From Planomicrobium sp. CPCC 101079 (lineage in GTDB: Bacteria > Bacillota > Bacilli > Bacillales_A > Planococcaceae): a DNA stretch of 64,000 nt. The stretch spans positions 372,001 to 436,000 of the forward strand of contig NZ_VOHC01000011.1 in NCBI RefSeq assembly GCF_007859275.1. The letters are read 5' to 3'. The position numbers were made by a program, and so were the translations under genes. The notes beneath the pieces were generated by a model, which made no database searches, was not told the origin of the DNA, and was given only the letters and a program-made list of their open reading frames with translations. The first letter of the stretch is position 1. Each line of letters begins with the position of its first letter. This document shows, piece after piece, positions 8,244 to 17,077 of the stretch.

Positions 8244-8942
8244 ATGGTAAAAGAACAGCTGCTTGCAGAGGAAATTGTGCATTTTATTTCACAGCAATTG
8301 ATTGAGGAGTTTGGTGCCAGTATTTCATCTGTGGATACGATCATTCAAAAGCCATTTATCATCATCCACCTCCTGGATTTCAGCTTTCCAACTGAAGAAA
8401 CTTTTTTCAGGCGCAAGGAATTGGAACAGATCATGAGAACAAGAGATTTAATCATGGAAGGATGGAAAGGCGATATACGAAAAAAACTTACAGCCATTGT
8501 AGGTGCAGCGGTAGAGGAAGTATATGTGGATTGGAATCTTGAAAACAGAACGGGTATGCTAATTGCCATTATGGAGGAAAAAGATAAAAAGGATAAAAAA
8601 GATAGAACCATGTGGCAGGAAAACGAAGAGAAAAGAAAGTTGAAAGAGAAAGTTCTTTATATTAGCCGAAAAACAGAAAAAACCCCTGATGAAATAGAAA
8701 TCTATCGCCTAAATGACTACATACTCCTGATTGAGCGTTTAGGCATCATGGTTGATATTGAAAAAGAGCTGGTCAAAAATGGGGCAGTCAAAGAATTGCG
8801 GGTGGCTAAACGTCCATTAGAACATCGTTTGATGGACTCTCTCAATGAAGAATCTGTGTTGGAAAAGAAAGTGGGAGAATTGTTTGTCGATTGGGATTTT
8901 GCAAAAGACAAAGCTTTCATGGTATTGGTACTGGAAAAGTGA
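8244..8942 (+). CDS. Tandem DUF2294 (MpsC-like) protein, 232 aa
   Basis: Two copies of the PF10057/DUF2294 fold, about residues 8-115 (ending VEEVYVDWNLENRTGMLIAIM) and 130-232 (ending VGELFVDWDFAKDKAFMVLVLE). They are joined by a very charged KDKKDKKD linker. In Staphylococcus aureus MpsC is named from the mpsABC sodium/bicarbonate transport locus, though its own role is unclear. No mpsA/mpsB homologue is adjacent here. ATG 8244 is preferred to TTG 8241; GAGGGG lies upstream. Its last residues are repeated in a broken form just downstream. Confidence 0.75.
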   Translation: MVKEQLLAEEIVHFISQQLIEEFGASISSVDTIIQKPFIIIHLLDFSFPTEETFFRRKELEQIMRTRDLIMEGWKGDIRKKLTAIVGAAVEEVYVDWNLENRTGMLIAIMEEKDKKDKKDRTMWQENEEKRKLKEKVLYISRKTEKTPDEIEIYRLNDYILLIERLGIMVDIEKELVKNGAVKELRVAKRPLEHRLMDSLNEESVLEKKVGELFVDWDFAKDKAFMVLVLEK

Positions 8943-8953
8943 GGAACGATTTA

Positions 8954-9037
8954 ATGCCTCAATTATTACACCGCTTTGCATGGGATTTTGCTGAAGATGA
9001 GAGTTAAATGGTATTCATTTTTGAGGCTGTATACTAA
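8954..9037 (+). pseudogene. Broken duplicate of the MpsC-like C-terminus
   Basis: ATG 8954 opens MPQLLHRFAWDFAEDES, TAA, then MVFIFEAVY, TAA, all in one frame. FAWDFAEDES-stop-MVFIFE aligns residue for residue with FVDWDFAKDKAFMVLVLE at the end of the preceding gene. This is best read as the remnant of a third, deleted DUF2294 domain or a tandem paralogue. The rest of the gap to 9215 contains only a 32-codon minus-strand frame (about 9046-9143) of doubtful reality. Confidence 0.5.
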
Positions 9038-9215
9038 AAAATGCTAGAAACGATTGGCAATTTTTTCGCCTTCGTCTCTTCCATGCAAAATCTCCCTCTT
9101 TGAGACCTCCAATAAGGTTTCCTTTGTCTTGCTTACAGTCATAGTGAAAACTGCCACTCCTTAATGAAGTTGAATTCTAGAGAAAAGCTGCTGAAAAAAG
9201 AAAGAGGGTTGAGCA

Positions 9216-9671
9216 ATGCCGGTTATTGTTCATGAAATTTATATTGAGGCCCCGATTGAGGTTTGTTTTGACTTGGCTAGAAATGTAGAGGTCCATACTG
9301 AAACCACTTTAAACACAAAAGAAAGAGCTGTCGGGGGTGTGACGACAGGATTGATGGAAAAAGGGGATAGTGTAACCTGGGAGGCCACCCACCTTGGAGT
9401 AAAGCAAAAATTAACTGCTAAGATTATAAAAATGGAACGGCCGCATTCGTTTACGGATACGATGGTAACTGGTGCTTTTCATTCGTTTACGCATACGCAT
9501 GAATTTATAAAAAGCGGTGCCGGTACAATCATGCGAGATAACTTCGACTATAAATCTCCATTAGGCATAGTAGGCAAAGTGGCAGATAAATTATTCTTGG
9601 AAAAATACATGACAGCATTTATCACCAATCGAGCAATCGAACTAAAAAAGATGGCAGAAAAGAAGAAATGA
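9216..9671 (+). CDS. SRPBCC-family (polyketide cyclase/START-like) protein, 151 aa
   Basis: The N-terminal EIYIEAPIEVCFDLARNVEVH and C-terminal KVADKLFLEKYMTAFI segments are typical of SRPBCC ligand-binding cupped-sheet proteins such as the YndB/ligand-binding group. Members bind hydrophobic ligands or act as aromatase/cyclases; no catalytic residue can be named. Cytosolic, single gene, start with a purine-rich GAGGG upstream. Confidence 0.75.
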   Translation: MPVIVHEIYIEAPIEVCFDLARNVEVHTETTLNTKERAVGGVTTGLMEKGDSVTWEATHLGVKQKLTAKIIKMERPHSFTDTMVTGAFHSFTHTHEFIKSGAGTIMRDNFDYKSPLGIVGKVADKLFLEKYMTAFITNRAIELKKMAEKKK

Positions 9672-9817
9672 AGGTAAAGAGCCAAAAAAAACCACCTTTG
9701 TTTGTTAATGCTGTATAGTTCATGCAAGCTGATGCTTACATTTAGGTTTGATGCATCCTCTAAGAAAAAAGGGATTTTAGTTTTAGTCTTCTTATCTTGT
9801 TCTGGCACATAAAAAAG

Positions 9818-9848
9818 AAAAGCCCATCCTGTTAAAAGGATGGGCTTT
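9818..9848 (-). terminator. Terminator of pbuE
   Basis: AAAGCCCATCC pairs with GGATGGGCTTT; on the minus strand the stem is followed by TTTTTT. Confidence 0.85.
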
Positions 9849-9943
9849 CAACTGATCGTCGAACTCAATTACTGTAGGAAGGAACTTCAGCTTGTTCAAA
9901 CTCTTCTTCCTTTGCTTTCTTGGTTAATGGAGCGTACTTGCTG

Positions 9944-11116
9944 CTATTTCTGAAAAGAAGAGACGGTTCTCACGATGGCTGGCCTGCTTATTGAAAATGC
10001 AGCGCATAATAAGGCGCAGAGTGCGATAATGCTGCCAACCCAAGCGATGTTAGAGACTGAACCGGTTTGGTTCAAAACAATGCCGCCGATTCCAGACCCT
10101 AGGGAAATACCGATTTGCAAAGCAGAATTATTAAAACTTTGTTGAATATCGGATGATGCAGGGTCAGTTTGGATAAGATAGCTTTGCTGGGGCGGAGCCA
10201 AACTCCAGCTTAATGCAGCCCAAACAATCATTACTGGAATGAATACAGCCAATGAGAAAGTTGAAAACGGCAATATGAAAAGGACAATTGCGAAGGCGCT
10301 AATGACCATGACGATGCTTTTAGGAGCGCCGATGGCATCAGAAAGTGTGCCGCCGATTGCACCGCCGCTAACGGCTGCGATTCCAAATATTAAATAGCAA
10401 ATGCTGATCCAATAGGAGTCGAGATGAAGCGCTGTTTCCAGGAACGGTGTGAAATAGGCGTAAATGGTATAATGTCCGGCAAGCATAAACAATGTAGCTA
10501 AATGGGCACTTCCGATTTTGGGACTGCCGACCGCTTTCAGCTGCTGCGAAAGGGGAATCGTATTTTCTCCTGGAATTTGCTCTAAAAATAGAGAAATCAG
10601 CACCATAGATCCGATGGATAACCCAGCGATTCCCAGGAAAATGATGCGCCATCCGAATGCCTCGGAAATTAATATGCCGAGTGGTACACCTAGAACTAGC
10701 GACGAACTAATCCCCATGTAGATCAATCCTAAAGCTTTTGCCCGGTAGGCAGGAGCTGTAATTTTAGCGGCGATAGTCAAAGAAAGTACGACAATCAGTG
10801 CTGTGCTGATAGCAGTCAATACTCTTGCACCCATCATAAATGCAAAATTTGGACTGAAATAGGTTAGGACATTCCCTAGGAAAAAAACGAACAAGGAAAC
10901 AAGATATAACTTCTTTCGCTCAATTTTGCTGGTCAATACCAGCAGTACAGGACCCGAAATTGCATAGACTAGCGCGAATACTGTAATCAGCTGTCCGGCG
11001 GACCCCAAGGAGATATTAAATTCTTTTGCTATGGTCGGCAGTATTCCGCCGACGATTAACTCAACGAGACCTACTGCCACTGTAGCTAGGGCAAGGATAT
11101 AAACTTTCAAATTCAT
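9944..11116 (-). CDS. pbuE: Purine efflux pump PbuE (MFS), 390 aa
   Basis: Major facilitator with 12 predicted membrane helices, closely resembling B. subtilis PbuE (YdhL): N-terminal TVAVGLVELIVGGILPTIA, AGHYTIYAYFTPFLE in the middle and SSDIQQSFNNSALQ near the end. PbuE exports hypoxanthine, adenine and analogues. Start ATG 11116 (AAAGGAAGAG upstream) is chosen; the longer frame to 11212 would translate the riboswitch terminator. An adenine riboswitch precedes it. The +1 frame after its stop carries a plausible acidic tail (see findings), so the annotated C-terminus may be altered. Confidence 0.93.
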   Translation of the reverse strand: MNLKVYILALATVAVGLVELIVGGILPTIAKEFNISLGSAGQLITVFALVYAISGPVLLVLTSKIERKKLYLVSLFVFFLGNVLTYFSPNFAFMMGARVLTAISTALIVVLSLTIAAKITAPAYRAKALGLIYMGISSSLVLGVPLGILISEAFGWRIIFLGIAGLSIGSMVLISLFLEQIPGENTIPLSQQLKAVGSPKIGSAHLATLFMLAGHYTIYAYFTPFLETALHLDSYWISICYLIFGIAAVSGGAIGGTLSDAIGAPKSIVMVISAFAIVLFILPFSTFSLAVFIPVMIVWAALSWSLAPPQQSYLIQTDPASSDIQQSFNNSALQIGISLGSGIGGIVLNQTGSVSNIAWVGSIIALCALLCAAFSISRPAIVRTVSSFQK

Positions 11117-11183
11117 TAACGGTTTCTCTTCCTTTCTTAATAGGGTGGACAAAAAAGACTCGAATGCAGTTGTCAGAAAAAAC

Positions 11184-11284
11184 AAAAAATCCTGATTACA
11201 GAAAACGAACAAGTCGTTTTCTGTAATCAGGATTTTTTGGTTCCTGGTAGAGACCCTTAAGCCATATTCTAAAGGTTATACAGA
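11184..11284 (-). promoter_or_regulatory. Adenine (purine-class) riboswitch with terminator platform
   Basis: On the minus strand: P1 TCTGTA/TACAGA (11279-11284 with 11220-11225), P2 CCTTTAG/CTTAAGG enclosing loop AATATGG, J2/3 with TCTACC, P3 AGGA/TCCT, J3/1 GATTAC. The U in the J3/1 GAUUA specifies adenine rather than guanine. The aptamer 3' half (11220-11238) is also the downstream-pairing arm of a 25-bp perfect terminator stem (11184-11208 with 11214-11238) followed by T6. Ligand binding would hold P1 and prevent termination: an ON switch, as known for B. subtilis pbuE. Confidence 0.93.
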
Positions 11285-11316
11285 TAAAAAATATGTGTTT
11301 GGAACTTCATTAATAA

Positions 11317-11344
11317 ATTCTACTATACTTTTTTTATTTTACAA
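11317..11344 (-). promoter_or_regulatory. Sigma-A promoter of pbuE
   Basis: On the minus strand TTGTAA, 16-base spacer, TAGAAT, ending about 33 bases before the aptamer. Confidence 0.55.
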
Positions 11345-11415
11345 GCTTAATATATCCAACCATTAAAGGAAAAGCAGTTTTTTGTTACCCAGGGCAGTGC
11401 GGAAGACAAAGAGAA

Positions 11416-11446
11416 GGCCAAGAGCAAGTGGTTACGCTGCTTGGCC
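11416..11446 (-). terminator. Hairpin after ydhK-like gene
   Basis: GGCCAAG/CTTGGCC-based stem with one internal mismatch, directly after the gene ending at 11471; weak T run, so termination is uncertain. Confidence 0.45.
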
Positions 11447-11470
11447 ATTCGTAAGCAATAAGTCCAAATA

Positions 11471-12046
11471 TCAGTTAACCGAAAGCTCGCTTTCGGTGAC
11501 CCATTTGTGGTTAGTCACTTTTTCCCCTCCATTTGTAGGAGTGAAGTCGAGCATATAAACAGTCGTTTCTTCGGCAGAATCGATTGTCGCTTCTGCCCCT
11601 TTCATGCCCTCCATATGATCAGCAGCAAGGGTCGCTTTATCACCGGATTTTAGCGGTGCATCACCAGGGCTTTCTAATTCTTCGTGTATGACCCATTTGT
11701 GGTTATTTACAGGATTTCCGCCGCCAACAGGGGTATAAGTGACAGAATAGACAGTTGTATCATAAGCTCCAACGATAGTCGCTTCGGCACCGTCCATGCC
11801 GTCCATATGGTTTGCATTGATTGTCGCTTGCTCACCGGCTTTAAAAGCAGGAGCTTTGGCTTCAGCCAAACCTTCCGGTACTTCCCCTGATCCAGAGTGG
11901 TCCATATGTGTATGAGCTGATTCCTGTTTCTCTTCTGGCCCGGCATCCATATGTTGTTCGCTTGTTTCGCTTTGTGTGTTGCAAGCGCTTAATGTGAGAG
12001 CCGTGAGAAGCGACATAAAACTCACTGCCCATTTGTTTTTTAACAT
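11471..12046 (-). CDS. ydhK: YdhK-family lipoprotein with two DUF1541 domains, 191 aa
   Basis: Signal peptide with lipobox LTLSAC (Cys22), then a His/Met-rich linker (AHTHMDHSG) and two DUF1541 repeats of about 60 residues. Each repeat contains an HMxGMxGAEATI motif and ends in NHKWV. The His-Met motifs suggest metal, probably copper, binding outside the membrane (inference). Start ATG 12046 follows GAGGG; the 18 residues upstream are not part of a signal peptide. Neighbours are a BNR lipoprotein, a two-component system and a Cys-rich copper protein. Confidence 0.85.
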   Translation of the reverse strand: MLKNKWAVSFMSLLTALTLSACNTQSETSEQHMDAGPEEKQESAHTHMDHSGSGEVPEGLAEAKAPAFKAGEQATINANHMDGMDGAEATIVGAYDTTVYSVTYTPVGGGNPVNNHKWVIHEELESPGDAPLKSGDKATLAADHMEGMKGAEATIDSAEETTVYMLDFTPTNGGEKVTNHKWVTESELSVN

Positions 12047-12277
12047 CTGAATCCCTCTTTCTAAGTTTATATGATTGGATTTTACCCCAAAAAATTGCAT
12101 AAAGTGTGCAGGAAAGGAGGGATTTGGCCTTCTCCCGCCTAGTCCTTTATGGCAATAATGTGACTTGGCGACAAGTAAGCTTAGGGTGCGAAAGTATTCT
12201 GCACAGAAAATCTAAATATTCCTGATATAATCTCGAGTATCAATAAAATGATATAAAATCCAATGGAGGTTTATGCG

Positions 12278-13198
12278 ATGAGGAAAAAAAGAAGGCTTGC
12301 AGGAATACTCCTTGCTATGTTTGTACTGACAGGCTGCAATAGCGATAATAGTTTATCGTCTCCAGGTAGCCAAACGGCTTCAGAAAGTTTTGAAGTTGCC
12401 TTTGATGGAGAGCTGAGCCATGTCCACGGGATGGGCTATGCAGGAAACAACGGCGGATTATATTTTGCATCTCACAGCGGACTGAAGATATACCGTGATG
12501 GCAAGTGGCTTGAAACGGCGGATAATTTCCATGATTACATGGGATTCAATGCAGTAGACAAAGGGTTTTATACTTCCGGCCATCCGAGTGCAAATTCAGA
12601 TTTGCCTAATCCGCTTGGAATTCAGCGCAGTTTAGATGGCGGTAAAACACTTGAAGAAATTTCCTTTGAAGGAGAAACGGATTTCCATGCCATGGCAGTC
12701 GGGTACAACAGCCATGATATTCTTTTGATCAATCCGGCAAAGAATTCCTTGCTTGAAAAAGGGATTTATAAGAGCGGCAATGGAGGAGAAACGTGGGAAC
12801 CTGTCAAAGCTGCCGGTTTAACTGGAGAAGTGACAGGGCTTGCCCTTCATCCGGAAGATTCAGCATATGTAGCTGCAGCAACTTCTACAGGCATTTATTT
12901 TTCAAGCGATGCGGGTGCCAACTTCCGGCCTATCACAAAGGATAAAGAGATAGGAACGGCCGTCGCATTTACAAAAGACCACTTGTATTTCGGCAGCTTT
13001 GGAACAACTGCCTCTTTAATAAAGTATACTATTGAAAACGAAGAAATGGAGAAATTGAAAATTCCTGAATTGAAAGAAGATGGCATTGCATTTATCGCAC
13101 AGAATCCGGAGGATGATATGGAACTAGCCATCTATACAATCCAAGGAGATACCTATTTATCTGACGACCGGGCAAAATCCTGGAAAACCTTGCGATAA
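12278..13198 (+). CDS. F510_1955-type BNR/sortilin-like lipoprotein, 306 aa
   Basis: Lipobox FVLTGC (Cys20) followed by a beta-propeller-like protein: repeated Asp/Gly turns with RSLDGGKT, KSGNGGETW and SSDAGANF, the Asp-box (SxDxGxxW) motifs of sialidase/sortilin propellers. HVHGMGY near the N-terminus is typical of the F510_1955 group, often annotated as glycosylhydrolase without proof. Start ATG 12278 is chosen because ATGGAGG at 12263 is its binding site. Anchored on the outer membrane face. It precedes a two-component system and probably belongs to its regulon. Confidence 0.8.
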   Translation: MRKKRRLAGILLAMFVLTGCNSDNSLSSPGSQTASESFEVAFDGELSHVHGMGYAGNNGGLYFASHSGLKIYRDGKWLETADNFHDYMGFNAVDKGFYTSGHPSANSDLPNPLGIQRSLDGGKTLEEISFEGETDFHAMAVGYNSHDILLINPAKNSLLEKGIYKSGNGGETWEPVKAAGLTGEVTGLALHPEDSAYVAAATSTGIYFSSDAGANFRPITKDKEIGTAVAFTKDHLYFGSFGTTASLIKYTIENEEMEKLKIPELKEDGIAFIAQNPEDDMELAIYTIQGDTYLSDDRAKSWKTLR

Positions 13199-13276
13199 GG
13201 TTTGATATTTTCAAGCAACAGGATTAGACAACGATAGTTGGTTTTTTCTCACCTATAAATCTTAAAGAGGTATATT

Positions 13277-14680
13277 ATGTTCAATAAATTAGCTTTAAAA
13301 ATCGGTTTGTTGTTTTTTGTGTTTATTGTCATACTTGAATCCGTGCTGTTTTTGACCTTCTACATTACGTTCGTCAATGAACGAGTGGACGGAGTTATGG
13401 AAAATCTGCTTGCTAGAGGAAATACGCACAGTGAAGTGCTGGAAGATAGCTTTGATCCGGAAACGTTGAACCATGTGGCAATGATGGAGTCAGCTTCCGA
13501 TTTTATCGTTATTATTACAGATCAATTCGGAAGCCAGCTGACTCATTCGGATTCGGTTGAACCGGAGATGCTCGAAGTGTTGGAACACACCGATTTTCAC
13601 ACGGATTCACAGGAAGGAAGAGTGGTAGAAGAGAGGTGGAACGCAAAAGAATTTATCGCGACGGACAGTCCCGTCACCATAGACGGTGAACACCGGGGGC
13701 ATGTTTTTATGTTTGCAATGACCGCTCCTATTAAAGAACGGATCAGCCATTTGAGAAATCAATTTTTAGTAGTTGGCCTCATTGCACTAGGATTGACCAT
13801 TATTACAATCTTCCTGTTGTCGCGATTGATAACGCTGCCGTTGATCCGTATGAAAGAAGCGACGGAACAAATCAGCAAAGGAAACAACCAAGTGAAGCTC
13901 CATGTCGGGCGTAGAGATGAACTTGGCGAATTGGCAAATTCCATCACTGCTTTATCCGATGATTTGGACCATATGAAAAATGCACGGAATGAATTTCTCG
14001 CAAGCATTTCACATGAATTGCGTACTCCTTTAACCTATATTAAAGGTTATGCTGATATTGCCAGCCGCCCGGATATCTCTGAGGCGGAAAAAAGAGAATA
14101 CATTACGATTATCCGTGAAGAAACGGCACATCTGACGGACCTTGTGCAACATCTTTTTGAGTTGGCCCAACTGGATCACAACCAATTTTCCATTCGGAAA
14201 AAGGCGGTTTCCCTCGATGACCTGTTCCGGTCAGTCATCAATTTGGTTCGGCCGGTATTTGACGAAAAGCAAATTTCCTTAGCTGTTCATTGTGATACTG
14301 ACATCACCGCGTTCATCGACCGGGAACGGTTTCAACAAGTATTGCTGAATATACTGGATAATGCGCGGAAATATTCCAAGGAAGGCACAAAGGTGATTCT
14401 TCAAGGAAAGCAAGATAAAGCTCATATAACAATAAGCGTTCATGATGAGGGAGAAGGCATTCAGGAAGCGGATATTCCGTTTGTTTTTGACCGGTTATAC
14501 CGAGTGGACAAATCGAGGTCGAGGCAGCTAGGCGGCAGCGGATTGGGACTGGCTATCGCAAAAGAGATAGTTGAATTGCACGGCGGCCATATAAATATCC
14601 AGAGCGGACATGGTGAAGGGACTACTGTGGACATTCTGCTGGAAAGGGGGGATTTGCATGCGGAAGGTGTTATTGGTTGA
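13277..14680 (+). CDS. Sensor histidine kinase, 467 aa
   Basis: Two membrane segments (about 8-30 and 163-187) enclose an extracytoplasmic sensor domain of about 130 residues. Then follow HAMP (about 188-238), HisKA with SISHELRTPLTYIKGY (His246) and an HATPase_c domain with DNARKYSKEG (N box), DEGEGI (G1) and GGSGLGLAI (G2). It phosphorylates the response regulator encoded immediately downstream with a 23-base overlap. Signal unknown; the flanking genes suggest copper or envelope metal stress. Confidence 0.9.
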   Translation: MFNKLALKIGLLFFVFIVILESVLFLTFYITFVNERVDGVMENLLARGNTHSEVLEDSFDPETLNHVAMMESASDFIVIITDQFGSQLTHSDSVEPEMLEVLEHTDFHTDSQEGRVVEERWNAKEFIATDSPVTIDGEHRGHVFMFAMTAPIKERISHLRNQFLVVGLIALGLTIITIFLLSRLITLPLIRMKEATEQISKGNNQVKLHVGRRDELGELANSITALSDDLDHMKNARNEFLASISHELRTPLTYIKGYADIASRPDISEAEKREYITIIREETAHLTDLVQHLFELAQLDHNQFSIRKKAVSLDDLFRSVINLVRPVFDEKQISLAVHCDTDITAFIDRERFQQVLLNILDNARKYSKEGTKVILQGKQDKAHITISVHDEGEGIQEADIPFVFDRLYRVDKSRSRQLGGSGLGLAIAKEIVELHGGHINIQSGHGEGTTVDILLERGDLHAEGVIG

Positions 14681-15335
14681 TGATGAACCAAGAATGCTAG
14701 ACCTTGTGGCTTTGTACTTGAAGCCTCATCAATACAATTGCCAAAAAGCATTAGGGCCATTTGAAGCGCTCGCTTGTTTGGAAAAAGAGCAATTTGATCT
14801 TGTCTTGCTGGATGTCATGATGCCGGAAATGGATGGCTGGGAGCTTTGCGAAGAAATTAGAAAGTTTTCGGACGTACCGATCATCATGCTGACAGCACGC
14901 CAACAGCAGGAGGATATCATCAAAGGGTTAAAGATAGGTGCGGACGATTACATCACAAAACCTTTTCATGAAGGAGAGCTGCTGGCGCGGATGGAAGCAC
15001 TGCTGCGCAGAAGATCCCCTAAAAATAAAATCGAAGTGGAAGGTTTGGTGTGGGATGCGGACCGGTTTGAACTCACTTACTATGAACATTCCATTAAGTT
15101 GACTCCAAAAGAATTTCTGATGGTCGGCCATCTTTTGAACAATCCCAACAAAGTCTATACAAGAGAGCAATTGATTGAAGTGATCTGGGGATATGATTCT
15201 GAGACTGAAGGCCGGACCATCGACTCCCATGTACGCAACGTCCGGGAAAAAATCAGGCAAGCCGGTTTTCCGGTTGATGATCATTTTTTGACCGTTTGGG
15301 GAATGGGATACAAGTGGATAAATGAAGCGGAATAA
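14658..15335 (+). CDS. OmpR/PhoB-family response regulator, 225 aa
   Basis: Receiver domain with phospho-acceptor Asp52 (LLDVMMPEMDGWE), Thr in MLTARQ and Lys in DDYITKPF; winged-helix output domain (LTPKEFLMVGHLL, EGRTIDSHVRNVREKI). Start ATG 14658 is chosen by GGGGGGAT upstream and the MRKVLLVDDE opening; it overlaps the kinase gene by 23 bases. Likely controls the flanking lipoprotein and copper-protein genes (inference). Confidence 0.92.
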   Translation: MRKVLLVDDEPRMLDLVALYLKPHQYNCQKALGPFEALACLEKEQFDLVLLDVMMPEMDGWELCEEIRKFSDVPIIMLTARQQQEDIIKGLKIGADDYITKPFHEGELLARMEALLRRRSPKNKIEVEGLVWDADRFELTYYEHSIKLTPKEFLMVGHLLNNPNKVYTREQLIEVIWGYDSETEGRTIDSHVRNVREKIRQAGFPVDDHFLTVWGMGYKWINEAE

Positions 15336-15338
15336 CGT

Positions 15339-15376
15339 AAAAAGGCTGGGCGGAAAAAATTCCGCCCAGCCTTTTT
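15339..15376. terminator. Bidirectional terminator
   Basis: 17-bp stem AAAAAGGCTGGGCGGAA and its complement, flanked by A and T runs; separates the convergent two-component and copper-protein genes. Confidence 0.9.
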
Positions 15377-15384
15377 AGATGGAA

Positions 15385-15717
15385 TTATGCAATGTTCCGG
15401 CAAGCTTCCGCGCATTTGAAGCAAGCTTCTGCACAGCGTCTGCAATGTTCATGGTGTTCAGCATGTTTCTCACACTCTTTTCCACATGCTTCACAAACTT
15501 TCGCGCAAACTGCGGCAAGTTCGGCCACAAAAGGTGAACTGCGGGTAATCGCCTGTTCTACAAAGGCGCAGATATCTGCACACTCCCGGTCTAATCGAAT
15601 GCACTCTGCCATCATCTTCACATCATCTTCCTGTAAACAAGCGTAAAAACAGTGATTGCAAGTTGCTGCACAATCGTGCAAAATCTGAGTCAGTTCTTGG
15701 TGCTGTTCATGTGCCAT
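15385..15717 (-). CDS. Four-helix-bundle copper-binding protein (Csp-like), 110 aa
   Basis: About 14 Cys residues spaced along amphipathic helices (CAATCNHCFYAC, CAKVCEACGKECEKH, CRRCAEACFKCAEAC). This is the hallmark of cytosolic copper storage proteins, where Cys-lined four-helix bundles hold many Cu(I) ions. No signal peptide, so cytosolic Csp3-type. Start ATG 15717 has ATGGAGG 8 bases upstream. It sits next to the two-component system and supports a metal-stress role for the group. Confidence 0.85.
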   Translation of the reverse strand: MAHEQHQELTQILHDCAATCNHCFYACLQEDDVKMMAECIRLDRECADICAFVEQAITRSSPFVAELAAVCAKVCEACGKECEKHAEHHEHCRRCAEACFKCAEACRNIA

Positions 15718-16157
15718 TCGCAAAACCTCCATTTCATATTTTAATTACACAATTGAAAATTCCCTTTCATCATCGCATTAAACAGAATATTGGAAACTCC
15801 ATAAAAAATGCACAAAATCCGGGATAAGAGAAGCAGAAAAAATTATAAGTATGTAAGGCTTTCCGTATATCTTAAAAAATCAACAAAAGTAACCTATTAG
15901 AATAAGACAAAAGTTATATAAAGGATATACAGATATTTGATGATTCTTTTTGTCTATGATATTCTCACATTATCGATAGAAAATACTGTATTTTAGTTTT
16001 CTTAGACAAGAATGCAAAAAGTTAGGATCATTTCCTTCCTTCATCATTTAATGGCCTATTGCCAACAAGCATCGGGGATTGAACTGGCGGGGACGACAAT
16101 GATAGTGGACGTGTGAGCAGGCCATGTTGGACAAACTACCAAAAGGAGCAGAACCAT
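15718..16157. other. Intergenic region, no gene seen
   Basis: AT-rich 440-base gap between the copper-protein gene and the PAS-STAS gene. I see no open frame with a ribosome binding site, no clear RNA motif and no convincing -10/-35 pair. Confidence 0.5.
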
Positions 16158-16883
16158 ATGACATTGACGCTTGAGGCTGGTGATTTACTTCAATACATAC
16201 CCGGAATCATGTGGGTGGTCGACCGGGAAATGAAGTGCATAGCAATTGTAGGCGAGAAATTTGAAGAATGGAAAGTGGATAGAAATGATATTATCGGGAA
16301 AATGGTCGCTGAAATTAATCATGAAGAGCCTAGCGGACTTAATAATATGAATCATCAAAAAGCGCTTTCGGATAGAGAGGTAAGCTACCAAGTGACCATC
16401 GGTGATGAGTTTTTGGAATGCAAACTCCGCTATCTGCCGGAAAAAGAACTTATTGTCGGTGTAGCGATCGATGTGTCGAAATCTTTATTCTTGGAAGAAA
16501 AGCTTGAATCCCAAAAGCGGGAAATACTCGAATATTCCACCCCTATTGTGCCAGTCCTCGATCACGCGGTTGTATTGCCAATTGTTAAAAAGCTGACTTT
16601 GGAGAAAGTCCGCTATATACAAAAGCAGGTTGTTCAAGGTATTTATGAACTTAAAGGGATAGAATATGTCATCATTGATCTGTCAGGTGTCCAACGAATC
16701 GATCAATCAAGCCACGAAGCATTCCAACAATTGCATACTACTTTAAATTTGCTGGGCTACCAGGCAATTGTTACAGGAATCCAAAAAAGCACCGCAATGG
16801 AAATTGTGCGCAACGGTTCACAAATAAATGCGGATATTGTTTATCCGAATTTGAAAGAGGCAGTAAAGTCTCTTTTGGTATGA
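16158..16883 (+). CDS. PAS-STAS domain protein, RsbR-like, 241 aa
   Basis: N-terminal PAS fold (about 1-120: IPGIMWVVDREMKCIAIVGE, later IVGVAIDVSK) followed by a C-terminal STAS domain (about 135-241: VIIDLSGVQRIDQSSHEAF and GYQAIVTGIQKSTAMEIV). The architecture resembles RsbR stressosome co-antagonists that feed sigma-B control, but with PAS instead of a non-haem globin sensor. Ser/Thr of RIDQSS could be the phosphorylation site. Start ATG 16158 has AAAGGAG upstream. Stand-alone gene; partner kinase not in the window. Confidence 0.82.
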   Translation: MTLTLEAGDLLQYIPGIMWVVDREMKCIAIVGEKFEEWKVDRNDIIGKMVAEINHEEPSGLNNMNHQKALSDREVSYQVTIGDEFLECKLRYLPEKELIVGVAIDVSKSLFLEEKLESQKREILEYSTPIVPVLDHAVVLPIVKKLTLEKVRYIQKQVVQGIYELKGIEYVIIDLSGVQRIDQSSHEAFQQLHTTLNLLGYQAIVTGIQKSTAMEIVRNGSQINADIVYPNLKEAVKSLLV

Positions 16884-17077
16884 CCTTTCATATGAGTTGA
16901 TACATAAAGCGAAAAAGGAAGGGGATTTGCTTGCCATGGCATTCTCTTCTTTTTCTTTTCAAGCGAGTTCCAATTTTCATTGCATCCGGCAAAAAACCTA
17001 TAATTAAAGAGGGTCCCGACATAGCCTGCAGGAAATACTTGAAGACGCCATTAGGAGGAAACAGAAGTGATTGAAAA

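Noticed and set aside
9046..9143. 32-codon minus-strand ORF
   Set aside because: Short, with no recognisable family; evidence too weak.
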